A DNA stretch of 62,893 bases. Origin: Clostridia bacterium. Lineage in GTDB: Bacteria; Bacillota; Clostridia; Oscillospirales; CAG-272. Position numbers and translations under genes: made by a program. Numbering within the stretch: the first letter of the stretch is position 1; every line of letters begins with the position of its first letter. The notes below the pieces were generated by a model. It searched no databases. It had not been told where the DNA came from and saw only the letters and a program-made list of their open reading frames with translations. Below, piece after piece: positions 9,356 through 18,540 of the stretch. The stretch spans positions 1-62,893 of the forward strand of contig JAFTNU010000050.1 of assembly GCA_017451735.1 (NCBI GenBank), read 5' to 3'.

Positions 9356-12319
9356 ATGGGAAAGGACATTGACTGGAAGGAAACAGAGTGGTTGGTCAAT
9401 CAGCTTCGGGCCAAATTGGCCGAGGAAGGGGAAGGCAAGCCGGAGAAAGACGCCGAATCGGCGGAATCCCGGGTGACCACCTTGGATGAAGTCCCGCCCG
9501 AGCTGCGTGCTCCCGTGCCCGGCGGCTCAAAAAAGAAGAAAAAACGCCATAAGCATCCCACTGCGGCGCAAGAGATTGTTGCGACCGAGACTCCCGCCGT
9601 GATAGAAGAACCGCCCGTCGCGGAAGAAGCACCCGTCGCGGAAGAGACTCCCGTCGTGGAAGAAGCACCCGTCGCGGAAGAAGCTCCCGTCGCGGAAGAA
9701 GCTCCCGTCGCGGAAGAAGCTCCCGTCGCGGAAGAAGCTCCGGCTACCGAGGTCGCCGAGCCTGCACCTGCTAAGCAGGTGCACCGCCCGAATCTGCCCC
9801 CTCCGCAGAAGCGTACGACCCTGTTTGCCGCATCCTATGATCGTGAGGAAGCATCGGATTTCGACCATGTCACGCCCGCAAAGGGCGGCAAGATGTCTTC
9901 CCGAGCCGCAGGGGAGCCGTCGGAGCCCCTGCGCACCGAGCAGGAGATGCGTGCCGAGGAAACGGTGGAGCATCTGCTGCAGGATCTGTTCGGATCGGCC
10001 GGTGACTCCCCTTGGTTTGCCGAGGAGAAAAAGGAGCCCCTGCAAAAGGCTGTGGAGCCGACCAAGGCAGAGCCCCCGGCTCCACAGCCTCCGCCCGCCC
10101 CCGCTCCCGTGCGTGAGCCGTCCGTCAGGGAAAAGAAACCGGCCGCCAAGGCAAAATCGGGTGGACGGCGTAAGGGTGTCAATAGCACCCCCGCGGCGGA
10201 GCTTGATCGTGAAACCATTACCCGCGATCGTGACGGACAGATGGCACTGGTCCTGCCCGAAACGGGCAAGCCCCTGGCCATTCCCGCAGAGGAGTCGGAG
10301 CCCCATCCCACCCGTGCCGCCGAGCGCGCCGTCCATGCGGACGAGGCGCAGATTGATCTGTTTTCGGCAGGGGAAGGCGTTGGTGCGGTGCCCACCGATC
10401 CCGCCGGAGAGAAAATGGAATTCAAACGCTCGATCGAGGCCTCTGACGAGGATTTCCAATTGCTCCTGGATCTGGACTATGAGGACGAGCTGGGTAACAC
10501 CATCGGCTTTGAAAAGATCCGTGCCTACCATGAGGAGGGCGTGAACGGCCAGGCGGTGGTCAAGCGCCGTCGCCGCAAGGCCAATGAAAAAAGAGAATAC
10601 GAATTTCAGGGACAGGACACGACCCTGCGTAAGAACTATACTAAGCAAAAGGGCGAACATATTCTGCGTCTGGCGCTCTCCCTTGGCATGACCATGCTGA
10701 TCTGGATCTACGAGCGCACCGGCTGGATGGCGGCGCTTTTCGGTGGTCCCTTTGATGGGGAAAAATATCCCGCCTCCTATATTCTCATCGGCATTCAATT
10801 GCTTCTGATCGCCGCCTTTTTCTCCCGCCAGCGTGTCATCGAGGGCTTTTTGCGTATGGTGCGGTTCTCGCCCATCGATTACTCCCTTTGCTCGGTCATG
10901 CTGGTTGCAACCTTTTGCTATCACATCGTGCTGATCTTTCTGCCCCATAACGGGGCGCCGTCCCTTTACCTGTCTCCCGCGGCCATGAGCCTTGTGCTTG
11001 TGGCCCTGGCCGATCTGCTGGACTGGTATCGCGAATCTTTGGCCTTCCAGGTCATTTCCTCCCGCAAGCAGAAGTATGCCCTTATTCCCCGCGTTTCGGT
11101 GGGCGGCAAGCAGGGAAATGCCCGTGACCGCCTGGAGGATGGCGACGGGAACGGCACGGTCTGGTATCTGCGTCCCGTGGGCTTTGTGCGCAACTACTTT
11201 GCCAATACCGAAAAGCGCATCGAGCACGGGCGTTCACTGGGCGTACAGCTTCTCCTGATCCTGGGGATCGGCCTTGCCCTGGGGCTTTATGTCCTTGCCG
11301 CAGGCGGCAGCAGCACCGAGATGCTTCAGACCGTGTTTGTCACCTTTCTGCTCTGTGTGCCGACCACCTCGCTTTTGGTCACCTCGCTCCCCATGTTCCT
11401 GGCGGCCGTTCTGCGTCTTGGCAAAAAAGGCGCCATCGTCGGGGAGGAGCCCATCGACCGTTGCGGCGGCGACACCACCCTGGTGATCCCCGATGCCGAG
11501 GTGTTCGGTGCCATGCATCATGAGCGCTTTGAGGTGTTGGATGAAGGTGATGAGGAGCGGGTCACCATTCTGGTCCGTGCTTTGCTTGAAAAGCTTCAAA
11601 GCCCGCTTTGCGATTCGGTGAATGTGGAGCGCGACCGTCGCCTCAGCCCCTCCCGGGTCACACTGACCGAGATCGCCGAGGATGGCGTTGCGGCCACGGT
11701 AGGCGATGAGCAGACCCATATGCTCATGGGCAGTGTGTCCTATCTGCAGGGCCGTGATATTTCGGTGCGGATGCGCCCCGGCATGGAGCAGGAGCACGGC
11801 GGAAAGCAGTTGATCTGTGTGGCGATCGAAAAAACGGTGGTGGCACTGTTCCTGGCCCGTTACCGCCTGGCTGACGATATGAAGGAGCTGCTTTCGGAAT
11901 TGGAGGCCGAGGATGTGAAGATCGTGATCCGCACCAAGGATCCCGGCATCCGCGACGAGCTGTTCCGTTTCCTGTTGCCCGACCGCAAAGAGCCGGTACG
12001 GGTCATGAAGCCCACGGCACGGGAAATGGATCTGCGCACCGATCGGGTGGATGCCACGGTGGTGGCTCTTGGCTCCTGCCGCGAGGCGGCACGTACCTTT
12101 GTTTCCTGTCGCCGTGTCCGTCGTGTGGGTCTGTTTGGCAGGATCTTTCGGTTCCTTTCGATGGCGGGAGGCGCCGTGTTGGCCGTTCTGCTGACCTTCC
12201 TTGGCGGGGCGGTCTCCATCTCCTCCTTCCTTGTCTCTCTTTACCTGTTGTTCTGGTGCGGCATACACGCCGTAACATCCTATTTCTATCTGCGCGAGAA
12301 GACCGACGATCGGATCTGA
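9356..12319 (+). CDS. large membrane protein resembling a catalytically dead P-type ATPase
   Basis: The 987-residue protein has a cytosolic, low-complexity N-terminal 430 residues (KKKKKRHKH patch, EEAPVA repeats, Pro/Ala/Glu-rich). The membrane core has about eight helices: residues 440-465, 475-495, 515-535, 540-560, 625-645, 655-690 and two near 935-970. The segment [13 protein letters not shown] followed by [19 protein letters not shown] lines up with the CPx helix and post-helix region of heavy-metal P-type ATPases. Where DKTGTLT is expected the sequence is IPDAEVF (Pro712-Asp713). The TGES loop and GDGxND motif are absent, and the usual TGD is replaced by RTKD. It is preceded by GGAGGGAGACGC. 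No known product name fits. See findings. Confidence 0.8.
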   Translation: MGKDIDWKETEWLVNQLRAKLAEEGEGKPEKDAESAESRVTTLDEVPPELRAPVPGGSKKKKKRHKHPTAAQEIVATETPAVIEEPPVAEEAPVAEETPVVEEAPVAEEAPVAEEAPVAEEAPVAEEAPATEVAEPAPAKQVHRPNLPPPQKRTTLFAASYDREEASDFDHVTPAKGGKMSSRAAGEPSEPLRTEQEMRAEETVEHLLQDLFGSAGDSPWFAEEKKEPLQKAVEPTKAEPPAPQPPPAPAPVREPSVREKKPAAKAKSGGRRKGVNSTPAAELDRETITRDRDGQMALVLPETGKPLAIPAEESEPHPTRAAERAVHADEAQIDLFSAGEGVGAVPTDPAGEKMEFKRSIEASDEDFQLLLDLDYEDELGNTIGFEKIRAYHEEGVNGQAVVKRRRRKANEKREYEFQGQDTTLRKNYTKQKGEHILRLALSLGMTMLIWIYERTGWMAALFGGPFDGEKYPASYILIGIQLLLIAAFFSRQRVIEGFLRMVRFSPIDYSLCSVMLVATFCYHIVLIFLPHNGAPSLYLSPAAMSLVLVALADLLDWYRESLAFQVISSRKQKYALIPRVSVGGKQGNARDRLEDGDGNGTVWYLRPVGFVRNYFANTEKRIEHGRSLGVQLLLILGIGLALGLYVLAAGGSSTEMLQTVFVTFLLCVPTTSLLVTSLPMFLAAVLRLGKKGAIVGEEPIDRCGGDTTLVIPDAEVFGAMHHERFEVLDEGDEERVTILVRALLEKLQSPLCDSVNVERDRRLSPSRVTLTEIAEDGVAATVGDEQTHMLMGSVSYLQGRDISVRMRPGMEQEHGGKQLICVAIEKTVVALFLARYRLADDMKELLSELEAEDVKIVIRTKDPGIRDELFRFLLPDRKEPVRVMKPTAREMDLRTDRVDATVVALGSCREAARTFVSCRRVRRVGLFGRIFRFLSMAGGAVLAVLLTFLGGAVSISSFLVSLYLLFWCGIHAVTSYFYLREKTDDRI
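9605..9741 (+). repeat. 18-bp coding tandem repeat (EEAPVA)
   Basis: Seven full copies and one partial copy of an 18-bp unit (consensus GAAGAAGCTCCCGTCGCG) encode EEAPVA hexapeptides in the disordered N-terminus of the preceding membrane protein. The last four copies are identical, which suggests recent slippage. Confidence 0.9.
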
Positions 12320-12347
12320 CCGTCGCAAGCTTTCAAAACGAGGTTAT

Positions 12348-14222
12348 ATGAACGAAAAAATCAGTTCCGTCCTAAAATCGGTAGAAAAGCCGGGGCGCTA
12401 CTCCGGCGGCGAATACGGGGCGATCATCAAAAACAAAAACGAGGTCAAGGCCCGCTTTGCCTTCGCCTTTCCCGATACCTATGAGATCGGCATGTCCAAT
12501 CTGGGTATGCGCATCCTTTACGGAGCGCTGAACAACGAGCCCGACATCTGGTGCGAGCGTGTCTTCTGCCCTTGGGTGGATATGCAGGAGAAAATGCGGG
12601 AGCTGAGTATCCCCCTGTGGGCCCATGAGTCGGGGGATCCCATCTCCGAATTCGATATCCTCGGCTTTACCTTGGGCTATGAGATGTGCTATACCAACGT
12701 GCTTGCCATGCTGAAAATGGGCAATATCCCGTTGCGCGCCGACGCCCGCGGCGAGGATGCTCCCATCGTCATCGGTGGCGGAGCCTGCGCCTATAATCCC
12801 GAGCCCTTAGCCGACTTCTTCGACTGCTTTTCCATCGGCGAGGGCGAGGATAATCTGGTGGAGTTCACCCGTCTTTACATTCGTATGAAAGAGGAGGGAC
12901 GCTACACCCGTGCGGGCTTCCTCCACGAGGCGGCGGCAACCATCAAGGGCATCTATGTGCCCTCCCTTTACAAGGTCTCCTATAATGCCGACGGCACCAT
13001 CGCCGCCGTGACCCGTCAATACGATGACATCCCGGAGCGGGTGGAGAAGTGCATCATGGCGGATATGGACAAGGCGTACTATCCCGATCAGCTGGTCATG
13101 CCTTATATCGAGGCGGTGCATGATCGCATCATGCTGGAGGTCTACCGCGGGTGCATCCGCGGCTGTCGCTTCTGCCAGGCGGGCATGATTTACCGTCCCG
13201 TCCGCGAAAAGACGCCCGAGCTTTTGAACAAGCAGGCGCGCTGCCTTTACGACAATTCGGGCTATGAGGAGATCTCCCTCATGTCCCTGTCGATCAGTGA
13301 CTATACCCAATTGGAGCCCCTGACCCGCAGTCTCCTTGATTGGACCGACCGCAATATGGTCAGCCTATCCTTGCCCTCCTTGCGCGTGGATAGCTTCAAC
13401 AAGGAGCTGATGGATCGCATTGCCTCGGTGCGCACCTCGTCCCTGACCTTTGCCCCCGAGGCGGGAACCCAGCGCTTGCGAGACGTGATCAATAAGAACG
13501 TCCGCGAGGAGGATCTGATGCGCGCCGTCAATGTGGCGTTTGAGGGGGGCAAGACCAACGTCAAGCTTTATTTTATGTCGGGTCTGCCCACCGAGACCGC
13601 GGAGGATCTGGAGGGAATTGCCACCCTGGCATCCCGCGTGGTGCACGAATACTATCAGAATCCCAAGCGTCCCAAGGGCCGCTCGCCCCAGGTCACCATC
13701 AGCGTTTCCTGCTTCATCCCCAAGCCCTTTACCCCCTTCCAGTGGGAGGCGCAGGATACCATGGAGATGCTGCAGGAAAAGCAGGAATACTTAGGCTCCA
13801 AGGTCACCGACCGCAAGGTGCGCTACACCCATCACGATGCCAAGGTCAGCCGCGTGGAGGCAGTGCTTGCCCGCGGCAACCGCAAGCTCTGCGCCGCTCT
13901 TGAGCTGGCGGCAGAGGAAGGATTCCAATTTGACGCCTGGGACGAGTTCTTTGACTACGACCGCTGGATGGACGTGTTCGCACGCACCGGTGTGGATCCC
14001 GCCTTCTTTGCCAACCGTCAATTCGGCTTGGATGAGATCCTCCCTTGGGATATCATCGATTGCGGCGTGACCAAGGAGTTCTTCAAGCGGGAGCGGGCAA
14101 AGGCGTACGCCGCCGCCACCACCCCCAACTGCCGCGAGCAGTGCTCGGGCTGTGGGGCAAATCGTCTGGGAGGAGAGCGCACGCCGTGTCCAAAGGCGTG
14201 CCACGGAAGTCATGAAGGATAA
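12348..14222 (+). CDS. TIGR03960-family B12-binding-like radical SAM protein
   Basis: The 624-residue protein has an N-terminal cobalamin-binding-like Rossmann region (DTYEIGMSNLG, then GGGACAYNPEPL) and a radical-SAM barrel with the cluster motif Cys269-x3-Cys273-x2-Cys276 (CIRGCRFC). EISLMSLSISDY and LTFAPEAGTQRLRDVINKN are typical of the family. The tail ends in a cysteine-rich putative metal site (CREQCSGCGAN, CPKAC). The family is almost always encoded with a TIGR03936 protein, as here, where the two overlap by 11 bp. Its reaction is not established; an RNA modification role has been proposed for some relatives. Confidence 0.92.
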   Translation: MNEKISSVLKSVEKPGRYSGGEYGAIIKNKNEVKARFAFAFPDTYEIGMSNLGMRILYGALNNEPDIWCERVFCPWVDMQEKMRELSIPLWAHESGDPISEFDILGFTLGYEMCYTNVLAMLKMGNIPLRADARGEDAPIVIGGGACAYNPEPLADFFDCFSIGEGEDNLVEFTRLYIRMKEEGRYTRAGFLHEAAATIKGIYVPSLYKVSYNADGTIAAVTRQYDDIPERVEKCIMADMDKAYYPDQLVMPYIEAVHDRIMLEVYRGCIRGCRFCQAGMIYRPVREKTPELLNKQARCLYDNSGYEEISLMSLSISDYTQLEPLTRSLLDWTDRNMVSLSLPSLRVDSFNKELMDRIASVRTSSLTFAPEAGTQRLRDVINKNVREEDLMRAVNVAFEGGKTNVKLYFMSGLPTETAEDLEGIATLASRVVHEYYQNPKRPKGRSPQVTISVSCFIPKPFTPFQWEAQDTMEMLQEKQEYLGSKVTDRKVRYTHHDAKVSRVEAVLARGNRKLCAALELAAEEGFQFDAWDEFFDYDRWMDVFARTGVDPAFFANRQFGLDEILPWDIIDCGVTKEFFKRERAKAYAAATTPNCREQCSGCGANRLGGERTPCPKACHGSHEG

Positions 14223-14931
14223 CGAAAAGAAATTTACCTTACCCATGCTGGAATCCCCCCGTACCATGCGTATTCTGTTTCGCAAGGTGGGAAATCTCCA
14301 ATACATCTCCCATCTGGATCTGCAGCGTACCTTCAGCCGCGTGTTGGTGCGCGCGGGGCTCCCCCTTTGGTATACCAAGGGCTTTAATCCCCATATCAAA
14401 ATGGTGTTCGGCATGCCGTTGCCCGTGGGCTCCGAGAGCGAATGCGAGATGCTTGACGTCCGCATTGAGCGGGAAATGTCCGAGGCGGAAATGCTGGAGC
14501 GGCTCAACGCCGAGCTGACCGCCGAGCTTCGCGCCCTGGCGGTCTATCCCGCCGAGCGCAAATTTGCCGAGATCGCATACGCTGAATACGACTATACCAT
14601 CCGCACCGCGGGCGGCGATCAAGCCCTTTCCGACCGTATCCGCGAGACCCTTTCCACCCATCCGCTGACCGTTACCCGCCGTACCAAATCGGGGGAAAAA
14701 GAGGTGGATATTCTGGATTTCGTCCATAGCTATGAGGTTTCCTTTGCCGACGGCGCCGTCCGCATCCACGCGGTGCTCGCCGCGGGAGAGGGGAAGTACC
14801 TCAGCCCGGAACTGCTGGTGACCGCACTCAAGCAGAAATTGGGCATTCTCTCGGGCAATCCCACCGAGGAAAATTACCGCATCCTGCGCCGCCGTGTGCT
14901 CCTGGCCGACGGCGTCACCGAATTCCATTGA
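14212..14931 (+). CDS. TIGR03936-family radical-SAM-associated protein (DUF2344)
   Basis: The 239-residue protein carries the family hallmark MRILFRKVGNLQYISHLDLQRTFSRVLVRAG followed by LPLWYTKGFNPHIKMVFG. It is the constant partner of the TIGR03960 radical-SAM protein encoded just upstream. The ATG at 14212 overlaps the end of that gene by 11 bp; an earlier in-frame Met would extend the overlap without support. In many bacteria this pair precedes rng and rplU, but those genes are not here. A terminator follows. Confidence 0.9.
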   Translation: MKDNEKKFTLPMLESPRTMRILFRKVGNLQYISHLDLQRTFSRVLVRAGLPLWYTKGFNPHIKMVFGMPLPVGSESECEMLDVRIEREMSEAEMLERLNAELTAELRALAVYPAERKFAEIAYAEYDYTIRTAGGDQALSDRIRETLSTHPLTVTRRTKSGEKEVDILDFVHSYEVSFADGAVRIHAVLAAGEGKYLSPELLVTALKQKLGILSGNPTEENYRILRRRVLLADGVTEFH

Positions 14932-14937
14932 TATAAG

Positions 14938-14967
14938 ATCATGCCGCGGATGCGGCATGATTTTTTG
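14938..14967 (+). terminator. terminator after the radical-SAM pair
   Basis: A 10-bp stem (ATCATGCCGC with GCGGCATGAT) and GGAT loop are followed by TTTTTT. It starts 7 bp after the stop codon. Confidence 0.88.
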
Positions 14968-15072
14968 GAAAGGAAATCCCATTTCCCGCCATTTCTCACC
15001 CCGTTCGGCTATTTTTTGCTCCACTGCCGAGGAAGGTGTTGTCCCAAATTTCACCGAGAAAGGAGCCACACC

Positions 15073-16218
15073 GTGGAAATTCTTTATACCGATAAAGATA
15101 TCGTTGTCGCCGTCAAGCCCCGGGGCGTGCTCTCCGAGGCAGCGGCGGGGCAGGATTCCATGCCCGCACTGCTTGCCCCCCATGTGGGCGAGACCTTTAC
15201 CGTCCATCGCCTTGACCGCGCTGTGGGCGGCGTTATGGTCTATGCCCGCAATAAAACTGCCGCGGCAAGGCTCTCTGCCGCCATACAGGCGGGAGACCTT
15301 CATAAGACATATACCGCCATCGTTACGGGCGTACCCGAGTCCCCTGCGGGAGAGTGGCGCGACTATCTTTATCACGATGCGCGGCAGAACAAGACCTTTA
15401 CGGTCGACCGTGCCCGTAAAGGGGCGAAGGAGGCAATCCTGCGCTATACGGCTTTGGAGCAAAAGTCTGCAAACGGTGTCGATTTTTCCCGTATTTCCAT
15501 CGAGCTGCTGACCGGGCGCTCCCATCAGATCCGCGTGCAGCTCGCCTCCCGCGGATTTCCCCTTGTGGGGGACGGCAAATACGGCAGCCGCGTGAAGGCA
15601 CCCTTTCTTGCGCTGACCGCCACCGCCCTTTCCTTTCCTCATCCGAGGGACGGTCGAAGCATGTCCTTTTCCGCCCCCGTTCCGCAGGATTTTCCGTGGA
15701 ATGTGTTCGTCGATTCTCATTATGAGATCGAGCGTAAATTCTTGATCGCTTACCCGGAGGTTGCCGCACTGACCGCCACTGCGGAATGCCGCATCAAGCA
15801 TATGGTGCAGACCTACCTGACCGCTCCCGAAGGGGAGACCCGCCGCGTGCGGGAGATACGGGAGGGGGATACGGTGCGTTACATCCGCACCGTCAAGCGT
15901 CGGGTGAGCGCCATGCGTGCCGTAGAGGAAGAAACCGAGCTTACACGGAGCGAATACGATGCCGCCCTGACCGATGCCGACCCTACCCGCCGCTCCATCG
16001 TCAAGACTCGCTATTGTATTCCTTATGAGGGGCACGTGCTGGAGATCGACCTGTACGAATTCTGGCAGGACAGAGCCACTCTGGAGGTGGAGCTTACCGC
16101 CGAGGATGAAAAATTTGACCTGCCCGCCTATTTGAAGATCATCCGTGAGGTCACCGACGACAAGCGCTATAAAAATGTCAATCTGGCGCGCATTTTGCCG
16201 AACGACCCGATCACTTGA
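15073..16218 (+). CDS. RluA-family pseudouridine synthase fused to a CYTH domain
   Basis: The 381-residue protein has two domains. Residues 1-205 are an RluA/RsuA-type pseudouridine synthase: VHRLDRAVGGVMVYARNK with catalytic Asp48, and LLTGRSHQIRVQLAS. Residues 215-375 are a CYTH fold (class IV adenylyl cyclase/thiamine-triphosphatase type) with ExExK at Glu218, Glu220, Lys222 (YEIERKFLI), the basic strand RRVREIREGDTVRYIRTVKRR, KTRY, LEIDLYE and LEVEL. All tunnel charges look intact, so the CYTH part is probably active on a triphosphorylated substrate or RNA 5' end. The GTG start follows AAAGGAG. The fusion is unusual; see findings. Confidence 0.88.
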   Translation: MEILYTDKDIVVAVKPRGVLSEAAAGQDSMPALLAPHVGETFTVHRLDRAVGGVMVYARNKTAAARLSAAIQAGDLHKTYTAIVTGVPESPAGEWRDYLYHDARQNKTFTVDRARKGAKEAILRYTALEQKSANGVDFSRISIELLTGRSHQIRVQLASRGFPLVGDGKYGSRVKAPFLALTATALSFPHPRDGRSMSFSAPVPQDFPWNVFVDSHYEIERKFLIAYPEVAALTATAECRIKHMVQTYLTAPEGETRRVREIREGDTVRYIRTVKRRVSAMRAVEEETELTRSEYDAALTDADPTRRSIVKTRYCIPYEGHVLEIDLYEFWQDRATLEVELTAEDEKFDLPAYLKIIREVTDDKRYKNVNLARILPNDPIT

Positions 16219-16315
16219 CATGGCACAAGCCTGTCGGGATGGCGCCATGCCATTCCGTCATCTGCGCCCGGCAACACAACGCATCCTTTCGCACGAAAGA
16301 GCGGGGAAGTGCACG

Positions 16316-16348
16316 AAAAACCGCGGAAGCATTGCTTCCGCGGTTTTT
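16316..16348 (+). terminator. terminator after the RluA-CYTH gene
   Basis: A 15-bp stem (A5CCGCGGAAGC with GCTTCCGCGGT5) has a 3-nt loop and T-run. A second, shorter hairpin (GTCGGAAG/CTTCCGAC) lies about 30 bp downstream. Confidence 0.88.
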
Positions 16349-16420
16349 CATTTTTTCTCGACAGTCGGCTCGAAAAGAGTCGGAAGTGCCGCTTCCGACA
16401 GAGATTTTTGCTTTCCAAAA

Positions 16421-16492
16421 TCGGAAAAATGTCCGAATTCGGAAAAATGTTTTGGAAAAGTACTTGACGAAATCGAAAAGAAGTGCTAAAAT
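16421..16492 (+). promoter_or_regulatory. promoter and direct-repeat operator of the S24 repressor gene
   Basis: TTGACG (16464-16469) and TAAAAT (16487-16492) are spaced by 17 nt. Upstream, TCGGAAAAATGT occurs twice (16421-16432 and 16439-16450), flanking a palindromic TCCGAATTCGGA. Both lie above the -35 box and could be the binding sites of the adjacent XRE-S24 regulator (inference). Confidence 0.7.
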
Positions 16493-16522
16493 GATGCCAA
16501 AGACGGAAAATGGAGGTGCCTT

Positions 16523-17323
16523 ATGGATTACATCAAGCGCATCAAACAGATCAAAAGCGAGCGAAAAATGACGAATGACGAGCTGGCCGAAAAAACCGGC
16601 ATCCCCGGCGGGACCCTGTCCAAAATTCTGGCAGGAATCAGCGAATCCCCCAAGCTCAGCAACTTCGTTGCCATTTGCCAGGCGCTCAACTGCTCCCTGG
16701 ATTACATCATGTACGGGATCGAGGAAAATCCCAATAACTACACTCTGGATGAGAACGAGATCGATATGATCGAGCGGTTCCGCGCTTTGGACGGCCGTGG
16801 AAAAGAGACCGTGCTGTCTATTCTTGAAAAAGAGGAAAGCTATCGCCAAGAGGAGGAAAAGAGCGAGCCTGTCAAGCGCGCACGTATCCTCACCCCCGAG
16901 CCCCTGCGTTCCCGCCTGGCCGCCGCCTACGAGAGCAGTGACAACGGCTTTGGCAAGCGAACCCTTCCGCTCTATGATTTGCCCGTTTCGGCAGGGGTGG
17001 GCGTGATGCTGGATGGGGACAGCACCGACGAGATCACGGTCAGCGACAATTCCCGCACCCGCGAGGCGGATTTTGCCCTGCGCATCAGCGGCAACTCCAT
17101 GGAGCCCCGCTACCGCGACGGCGATATTCTCTTGGTGCAAGAGACCGATACTCTGGAGTTCGGCGAGCTGGGCATCTTTATCCTGGATGGTAACGGCTTT
17201 TTCAAGGTGTACGGCGGCGACCGCCTGTACTCTCTCAATCCCGAATACGGCGACATCCTGCTCAAGGATTTTGACGACGTTCGCGTGGCGGGTAAGGTCA
17301 TCGGTAAATTGAAAAAGAGATAA
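16523..17323 (+). CDS. XRE-S24 LexA/CI-like self-cleaving repressor
   Basis: The 266-residue regulator has an N-terminal XRE helix-turn-helix (residues 1-65, NDELAEKTGIPGGTLSKIL), a charged linker, and a C-terminal S24 peptidase domain. The cleavage site is Ala157-Gly158 (LPVSAGVG), the nucleophile Ser192 (GNSMEP) and the general base Lys228 (FFKVYGG). Such proteins repress their targets until RecA-stimulated or stress-induced self-cleavage. Here it sits next to metabolic genes, not in a prophage. The ATG follows GGAGG. It is 12 bp upstream of the esterase gene and may share its transcript. Confidence 0.9.
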   Translation: MDYIKRIKQIKSERKMTNDELAEKTGIPGGTLSKILAGISESPKLSNFVAICQALNCSLDYIMYGIEENPNNYTLDENEIDMIERFRALDGRGKETVLSILEKEESYRQEEEKSEPVKRARILTPEPLRSRLAAAYESSDNGFGKRTLPLYDLPVSAGVGVMLDGDSTDEITVSDNSRTREADFALRISGNSMEPRYRDGDILLVQETDTLEFGELGIFILDGNGFFKVYGGDRLYSLNPEYGDILLKDFDDVRVAGKVIGKLKKR

Positions 17324-17335
17324 GGGGTTACATAC

Positions 17336-18400
17336 ATGAATACGATCGAAGAGCTGTTGCAGAAGCGCAAGCTGCCCGAGCTGCTCCGCTTTGCAAACGG
17401 AGAGAGCGTCACCCGTGAGAATTGGGAGACCCGCCGCAAAGAGCTGGTGGATATCCTGTGCCGTGAGGTCTATGGCTATGCGCCGCCTGCCCCCGCCCAT
17501 GTGGTGGTGACCGAAACCAAACGAAAAGACAAGGACTATGCAGGTAAGGGAACTGTCAGAAATCTGACCCTGTCCTTTCCTACCGACAAAGGGGAATTCT
17601 CCTTTCCGGTGGTGGAGGTCGTGCCCACCGACGCCGGAAATTGTCCCGTATTTGTTCATGTTAATTTCCGTCCCGATGTGCCCGACCGCTATCTTCCCAT
17701 AGAGGAGATCCTGGACGCGGGGTGCGGTGTGATCCGCATTTATTATAATGATATTGCTTTTGACGGCGAGGACGGCTTCACCGGCGGTCTTGCTGCCATG
17801 TATGATCGCAAAAAATATACCTGGGGCAAGATTCGTATGTGGGCCTTTGCCGCCAGCCGCGTCATGGATTATCTGCAAACCGTCGATTATGCCGATAAAA
17901 ACCGCATTGCCGTAGTGGGGCATTCCCGCCTGGGCAAAACGGCCCTGGTTACCGCCGCCACCGATCCGCGTTTTGCCATGGCTTGTGCCAATGACAGCGG
18001 ATGCACGGGTGACGCCCTTTCCCGCGATAAGGTGGGGGAGAGCGTCAAGGCCATCAACGGCAAGTTCCCCTATTGGTTCTGCGATACCTACAGGCAGTAT
18101 GGTGACAGGGAGCATGAGATGCCCTTCGATCAGCACTTTTTAGTGGCGGCCATCGCCCCCCGCCGTGTGGCCTTGGGCTCTGCCGTGGAGGATACCTGGG
18201 CCGATCCCGATTCCCAGTATTTGTCTGCCTGTGCCGCTTCTGCGGCGTGGGAGCTTCTGGGTGAGAAGGGCTTTGTCCATCCTGACAGATTGCCCGTACC
18301 CGGCGATTGCTTTGACGCAGGCTCGGTGGCCTTCCACCTGCGTGAGGGCACCCATTTCTTCTCCCGTACCGACTGGCATCGCTACCTTTGTCTGATCTGA
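17336..18400 (+). CDS. CE15-like glucuronoyl esterase / alpha-beta hydrolase
   Basis: The 354-residue alpha/beta hydrolase carries the nucleophile elbow GHSRLGKTAL (Ser197) and the downstream NDSGCTGDALSR segment typical of carbohydrate esterase family 15. The acidic residue appears in SAVEDTWADP and the catalytic His in HFFSRTDWHRY. CE15 enzymes split ester bonds between glucuronic acid and lignin alcohols. No signal peptide is present, so it would act on internalised substrate, or the family role differs here. The ribosome site is AAGGGG and the gene follows the S24 repressor by 12 bp. Confidence 0.82.
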   Translation: MNTIEELLQKRKLPELLRFANGESVTRENWETRRKELVDILCREVYGYAPPAPAHVVVTETKRKDKDYAGKGTVRNLTLSFPTDKGEFSFPVVEVVPTDAGNCPVFVHVNFRPDVPDRYLPIEEILDAGCGVIRIYYNDIAFDGEDGFTGGLAAMYDRKKYTWGKIRMWAFAASRVMDYLQTVDYADKNRIAVVGHSRLGKTALVTAATDPRFAMACANDSGCTGDALSRDKVGESVKAINGKFPYWFCDTYRQYGDREHEMPFDQHFLVAAIAPRRVALGSAVEDTWADPDSQYLSACAASAAWELLGEKGFVHPDRLPVPGDCFDAGSVAFHLREGTHFFSRTDWHRYLCLI

Positions 18401-18423
18401 GTTCCCGAAAGGGAAAACGCTAT

Positions 18424-18469
18424 AACCAAATAAGGGCGCGTCTTGAAAAGGACGCGCCCTTATTTGGTT
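18424..18469 (+). terminator. terminator after the esterase gene
   Basis: Perfect 19-bp arms (18424-18442 and 18451-18469) have a TTGAAAAG loop. The right arm ends in TTATTTGGTT and overlaps the first two bases of the next -35 box. Confidence 0.88.
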
Positions 18470-18496
18470 GACAATTCGGTCAAAAATGTGTATAAT
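18468..18496 (+). promoter_or_regulatory. consensus promoter of the NSS transporter gene
   Basis: TTGACA (18468-18473) and TATAAT (18491-18496) are separated by 17 nt. The -35 begins in the terminator stem of the upstream gene. Confidence 0.88.
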
Positions 18497-18540
18497 GTAT
18501 AAAGTTAGTTACAAATATAAATTCAAAGGACGGTCTTATC

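Noticed and set aside
9605..9741. CRISPR-like array
   Set aside because: The repeats are adjacent 18-bp units without spacers, in frame, and encode EEAPVA.
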